From Caulobacteraceae bacterium (GTDB lineage: Bacteria > Pseudomonadota > Alphaproteobacteria > Caulobacterales > Caulobacteraceae), in assembly GCA_003161535.1 (NCBI GenBank), contig PMOM01000210.1, positions 1,930 to 11,971 on the forward strand: DNA of 10,042 nucleotides, given 5' to 3'. The position numbers were made by a program, and so were the translations under genes. The notes under the pieces were generated by a model. It worked only from the letters and a program-made list of their open reading frames with translations, was not told the DNA's origin and ran no database searches. Position 1 is the first letter of the stretch; each line of letters opens with the position of its first letter. Shown here piece after piece: positions 7,434 through 10,042 of this stretch.

Positions 7434-8165
7434 ATGATCCGGCTTTTCGTCGGCGATGACCTCAAGGCCGGCGGCCAAGTCGTCCCCAGCCCCGAACAGG
7501 CCCACTACTTGATCCACGTCATGCGCCTGTCCGTCGGGGCGGAGTTGTTGCTGTTCAACGGCCGCCATGGGGAATGGAGCGCCAAAGTCGTCTCGATCGG
7601 CAAAGGCCGTTGCGATCTTGGCGTGGAGGCGCCGGTGCGCGCGCAATCGGGGGGTCCCGATGTCGATCTCATCGTCGCCATGGTCAAGCGCGCGCGTCTG
7701 GAAGTCATTGTCGAGAAGGCCGCCGAGCTGGGCGCGCGCCGCGTGCGGCTGGTGATCACGCAGCGCGCCAACGCCGGTCACGCCAACCTTGCGCGGCTGA
7801 ACGCCATCGCCATCGAGGCGGCCGAGCAGACCGGACGATTGGATGTGCCGGAGATCTGCGCGGCCCAGAAGCTGGACCGCGTTCTGGCCGAGTGGGACGC
7901 GGGTCGGCGGCTGATGTTCTGCGACGAGGCGGGCGACGCGCCGCCGGCCCTCGCCGCGCTCACCGCGCCGGCGGCGCCGGCCCTGGGCTGGGCGATCCTG
8001 ATCGGTCCGGAAGGCGGCTTTTCGCCGGCCGAACGGGCGCGGTGCCGAGCCGTGGCGGGCGCCGTGCCGGTGTCGCTGGGTCCGCGTATTCTGCGCGCCG
8101 ACACCGCGGCCATCGCCGCCATGAGCGTTTGGCAATCGGCGCTGGGCGACTGGCGCGGGACTTGA
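7434..8165 (+). CDS. rsmE: 16S rRNA m3U1498 methyltransferase RsmE
   Basis: The 243-aa product fits RsmE, a SPOUT-class enzyme that uses S-adenosylmethionine to methylate N3 of U1498 in 16S rRNA of the 30S subunit. The N-terminal PUA-like part (about 1-70) contains HYLIHVMRLSVGAELLLFNG. The SPOUT domain shows VKRARLEVIVEKAAELGARR (84-103), AIEAAEQTGR (126-135), the SAM-loop motif LIGPEGGFSPAE (189-200) and the knot-forming LGPRILRADTAAIAAM (215-230), all diagnostic. Length is typical. The ATG lies 9 bp after the transporter stop with only a weak purine-rich leader, so expression may depend on coupling. It is followed by gshA, 63 bp on. Confidence 0.96.
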   Translation: MIRLFVGDDLKAGGQVVPSPEQAHYLIHVMRLSVGAELLLFNGRHGEWSAKVVSIGKGRCDLGVEAPVRAQSGGPDVDLIVAMVKRARLEVIVEKAAELGARRVRLVITQRANAGHANLARLNAIAIEAAEQTGRLDVPEICAAQKLDRVLAEWDAGRRLMFCDEAGDAPPALAALTAPAAPALGWAILIGPEGGFSPAERARCRAVAGAVPVSLGPRILRADTAAIAAMSVWQSALGDWRGT

Positions 8166-8228
8166 GCTTGCGCCCCTGGCCTCCCACGTGACCATTGCAA
8201 CGCGGTTGTGCGAGGGAGGGGCTGAGGG
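8166..8228 (+). promoter_or_regulatory. rsmE-gshA spacer with gshA ribosome site
   Basis: These 63 bp hold the gshA Shine-Dalgarno sequence (8215-8221) and a CACGTG palindrome at 8185-8190. No terminator-like hairpin follows rsmE, so read-through into gshA is likely. Confidence 0.4.
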
Positions 8229-9602
8229 ATGGCCGAGACGCTTTGCGATGACCACCCGCTGACCTTGGACGATTTGACCGGCTGGTTCGCCGCCGGCGGC
8301 AAGGCGCCCTCGCAATTTCGGGTCGGCGCCGAGCACGAGAAGTTCGTCTTCCACACTGGCAGCCACCAGCCAGTCGCCTACGACGGCGCCGCGGGCATCC
8401 GCGCGCTCATGGAAGGCTTGATGAAATTCGGCTGGGCGGGCGTCTTCGAGGATGGCGCCGGCGGCCGGCGAACCTTGATTGGTCTGTCCCGGGGCATGGC
8501 CAACGTCAGCCTTGAGCCTGGCGGTCAGTTCGAGCTTTCGGGCGCGCCGCTACACACCATGCACGACATCTGCGAGGAGACCGGCCAGCATCTCGAGGAG
8601 GTCAAGGCGGTGGCCGAACCCCTGGGCCTGGGCTTCCTGGGCCTGGGGTTCACGCCCATCTGGCGGCGCGACGAGATCCCGATCATGCCCAAGGGCCGCT
8701 ACGAGATCATGCGAAACTACATGCCCAAGGTTGGCGGCCAGGGCCTGGACATGATGCTACGCACCTGCACGGTGCAGGCCAATCTGGACTTCGCCGATGA
8801 GGCCGACATGGTGGCCAAGTTCCGCGTCAGCCTCGCCCTGCAGCCCATCGTCACCGCCCTGTTCGCCAATTCGCCGTTCACCGAGGGCAAGCCGAACGGG
8901 TTCCTTTCGGCGAGAGCCAATGTGTGGACCGACACCGACCCCGACCGCACGGGCATGCTCAATTTCGTGTTCGAGGATGGTTTCGGTTTCGAAGCCTACA
9001 CCCGCTACGCCCTGAACGTGCCGATGTACTTCGTCAAGCGACGGGGGCGCTACATCGACGTCGCCGGCCGCTCGTTCGGCGATTTCATTGAGGGCAAGCT
9101 GTCCGAGGCGCCCGGCGAGCGCGCCACGCTCAAGGACTGGGTCGAACACACCAGCACGATTTTCCCCGAGGTGCGCCTCAAGCAGTACCTGGAAATGCGC
9201 GGGGCCGACGCCGGGCCGTGGACGCGGCTGTGCGCCCTGCCGGCGCTGTGGGCGGGCATACTTTACGACCCACCCTCCCAGGCGGCGGCGTGGGATCTGT
9301 GCAAACACTGGACGGCGGAAGATCGCGCCCGCCTGATCGCCGACGTGCCCCGCCGCGCCTTGAGCGCCACGGTGGCCGGGCGCCTGGTGCGGGACGTGGC
9401 CAGGGACATGGTGGCCCTCGCCCATCAGGGCCTGGCGCGCCGCAACCGCCTTTCCGGCGGCCTGGTGGACGAGACAAGCTATCTGGCCGAACTCGAGGAC
9501 ATCGCCGACACGGGCGTCACCGCCGCCGAGCGTCTTTTGGAGCTCTTTCACGGCGCCTGGGAGGGGGACGCGACGCGGGTCTTCGAGGCGTTCGCCTATT
9601 GA
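8229..9602 (+). CDS. gshA: Glutamate-cysteine ligase (plant/alphaproteobacterial type)
   Basis: The 457-aa cytosolic enzyme should join L-glutamate and L-cysteine with ATP, the first step of glutathione synthesis. It belongs to the plant-type GCL class shared with alphaproteobacteria, not the E. coli type. Motifs are GAEHEKFVF (33-41), SLEPGGQFELSGAPLHTMHD (94-113, the glutamate/ATP site region), RTCTVQANLDF (178-188), ALFANSPFTEGKPNGFLSAR (210-229), WTDTDPDRTG (233-242), GRYIDVAGRSFGDF (273-286) and HTSTIFPEVRLKQYLEMRG (307-325). Length matches the family. The start is supported by GGAGGGG at 8215-8221, 7 nt before the ATG. A second purine run, GAGGG, touches the ATG itself. It follows rsmE in the same direction after 63 bp, so it could share that transcript or use its own promoter; none is clear. 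Glutathione synthetase is not nearby. Confidence 0.97.
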   Translation: MAETLCDDHPLTLDDLTGWFAAGGKAPSQFRVGAEHEKFVFHTGSHQPVAYDGAAGIRALMEGLMKFGWAGVFEDGAGGRRTLIGLSRGMANVSLEPGGQFELSGAPLHTMHDICEETGQHLEEVKAVAEPLGLGFLGLGFTPIWRRDEIPIMPKGRYEIMRNYMPKVGGQGLDMMLRTCTVQANLDFADEADMVAKFRVSLALQPIVTALFANSPFTEGKPNGFLSARANVWTDTDPDRTGMLNFVFEDGFGFEAYTRYALNVPMYFVKRRGRYIDVAGRSFGDFIEGKLSEAPGERATLKDWVEHTSTIFPEVRLKQYLEMRGADAGPWTRLCALPALWAGILYDPPSQAAAWDLCKHWTAEDRARLIADVPRRALSATVAGRLVRDVARDMVALAHQGLARRNRLSGGLVDETSYLAELEDIADTGVTAAERLLELFHGAWEGDATRVFEAFAY

Positions 9603-9677
9603 CGCCGGTCGCGTGGCCAAGGCCGCGGCGCCCCGAGCGCCTCCGCCGGTTGAGTTGAGGCTGGTCTCCCCAACCAC

Positions 9678-9750
9678 CGTCATGGCCGACCGTCAGTGTC
9701 GGCCATCCATGAATGCCTTCCTTGGGTTTGGCCGCGCCGGAGCGCGGCCA
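9678..9750 (+). repeat. Left half of composite repeat (hairpins A and B)
   Basis: Hairpin A has the stem ATGGCCGAC (9682-9690) against GTCGGCCAT (9698-9706) around the loop CGTCAGT. Hairpin B has TGGCCGCGC (9729-9737) against GCGCGGCCA (9742-9750) around CGGA. A 17-nt spacer separates them. Both stems are perfect. Confidence 0.85.
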
Positions 9751-9803
9751 TGGTCAAGCGGTTGGCCCCGGCGCGTACAGCGGCCACCGGCGCGCGGTTC
9801 ACC

Positions 9804-9876
9804 ATGGGCGCGCTCTGGCGCGCCCATTTATGGGACGGTGCTCATGGGTAGCCGGGACTGACGCCCGGCTATGACG
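9804..9876 (-). repeat. Right half of composite repeat, inverted (hairpins B' and A')
   Basis: Hairpin B' pairs ATGGGCGCGC (9804-9813) with GCGCGCCCAT (9818-9827) around TCTG on the plus strand. Hairpin A' pairs TAGCCGGG (9849-9856) with CCCGGCTA (9864-9871) around a 7-nt loop that reads CGTCAGT on the minus strand. Read on the minus strand, A' agrees with A at 27 of 34 positions and B' with B at 19 of 22. B' is followed on the plus strand by TTTA, so it could also serve as a weak terminator for gshA. Confidence 0.85.
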
Positions 9877-9883
9877 GAGCTTG

Positions 9884-9906
9884 GTGGTGAGGCGGACTAT
9901 CACCAC
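9884..9906 (-). terminator. Hairpin just after the convergent minus-strand gene
   Basis: GTGGTGA (9884-9890) pairs with TCACCAC (9900-9906) across a 9-nt loop, 11 bp beyond the stop codon of the minus-strand gene. The position suits a terminator or 3'-end stabilising hairpin for that gene, but no U-run follows, so intrinsic termination is uncertain. Confidence 0.35.
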
Positions 9907-9917
9907 TGGCGACGGCG

Positions 9918-10042
9918 TTAGGCCGCCGCGGCGTGGGCGGGGCGGCGCAGGTCGGCGGCAAGGCCCTCGCCCATCAGGTCGATGAAGTTGCCGGCGTAGA
10001 AGCGGTCGGCGGCGGCCAAAGGCGTGGCGGCCAGGGAGTCGC
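9918..10042 (-). CDS. C-terminal end of an unidentified protein, cut by window edge
   Basis: Only the last 40 codons and a TAA (9920-9918) are inside the window. The peptide includes DRFYAGNFIDLMGEGLAADL and ends in an Ala-rich RRPAHAAAA tail, consistent with a real high-GC coding end. It has no motif I can assign. It faces gshA convergently, with the composite repeat in between. The family cannot be called from this fragment. Confidence 0.6.
   Translation of the reverse strand, partial: DSLAATPLAAADRFYAGNFIDLMGEGLAADLRRPAHAAAA

Larger units (their letters stand above)
9677..9877. repeat. 201-bp composite inverted repeat (four hairpins, A-B-B'-A')
   Basis: The stretch starts CCGTCAT and ends ATGACGG, and is an imperfect palindrome centred near 9777. 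Each half holds two hairpins, A then B, and the right half is the left half inverted. Hairpin A (9678-9711 and inverted 9843-9876) has the same 7-nt loop, CGTCAGT, in both. Hairpin B (9729-9750 and inverted 9805-9826) has a CRGA tetraloop, and TGGT follows it in both halves. The centre (9751-9803) is a less ordered GC-rich stretch. No direct repeat was seen at the borders, no coding frame is convincing, and there is no GANTC site inside. It fills the gap between two convergent genes. It resembles the short palindromic intergenic repeats common in alphaproteobacterial genomes and the paired REP (BIME-like) arrangement; it could act as a two-way terminator or be a non-autonomous mobile element. 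Class assignment is inference; the structure is directly visible. Confidence 0.85.

Noticed and set aside
6702..8366. 554-codon open frame on the minus strand, antisense to the transporter and rsmE
   Set aside because: It lies opposite two well-supported genes, its peptide is Gly/Arg/Gln-rich with no family motif, and long antisense frames are expected at this GC content.
8757..9683. 308-codon open frame on the minus strand opposite gshA
   Set aside because: GshA motifs fill the plus strand throughout; the antisense peptide is compositionally a high-GC shadow with no motif.
9613..9861. 82-codon plus-strand frame across the repeat region
   Set aside because: It runs straight through several perfect hairpins, has no convincing ribosome site and resembles no protein family.
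9678..9876. CRISPR array
   Set aside because: The repeats are inverted hairpin copies, only two of each kind, with no regular direct-repeat and spacer pattern.
9677..9877. Classical MITE with target-site duplication
   Set aside because: No matching direct repeats were seen at the two borders, so insertion by a TSD-making transposase is not supported, though old decay cannot be excluded.

Overview
The window is GC-rich DNA with tightly packed genes. It looks like a chromosomal segment of an alphaproteobacterium, and gene content and style suggest Caulobacterales (Caulobacter/Phenylobacterium-like). Pointers are the RsmE and plant-type glutamate-cysteine ligase pair, a GANTC site in the main divergent promoter region, and GGAGG ribosome sites with both ATG and GTG starts. 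This placement is inference; no rRNA or tRNA is present to confirm it.

Left block (1-5742, all minus strand). Four genes form one apparent operon read right to left: a GT4-family glycosyltransferase (5742-4642), an amylo-alpha-1,6-glucosidase / glycogen-debranching-like enzyme (4629-2482), the trehalose-6-phosphate phosphatase OtsB (2423-1620), and a GH15 glucoamylase/trehalase-like hydrolase (from 1623, running off the left edge). Gaps are 12 bp, 58 bp and a 4-bp GTGA start/stop overlap. Together they point to synthesis and trimming of trehalose and/or an alpha-glucan. The OtsA partner is not in the window and may lie just past the left edge.

Middle (5743-5972) is a 230-bp divergent promoter region. 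It contains a partial match to an EcfG-type stress promoter facing the glycosyltransferase, and a strong GGAGG site that sets a GTG start for the gene to the right.

Right block (5973-9602, plus strand) holds a 12-TM-type MFS transporter resembling the UMF1/Atg22-like family, then the 16S rRNA m3U1498 methyltransferase RsmE, then glutamate-cysteine ligase GshA, the first enzyme of glutathione synthesis. These are ordinary housekeeping functions apart from the transporter, whose substrate is unknown.

Right end. The 315-bp gap between gshA and a convergent minus-strand gene (C-terminal 40 residues only, unidentified) holds the least ordinary feature of the window. It is a 201-bp composite inverted repeat made of four hairpins in the order A-B-B'-A'. 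The two halves differ mainly by paired, compensatory changes in the stems, so hairpin formation appears to have been maintained. A further small hairpin follows the stop codon of the convergent gene.
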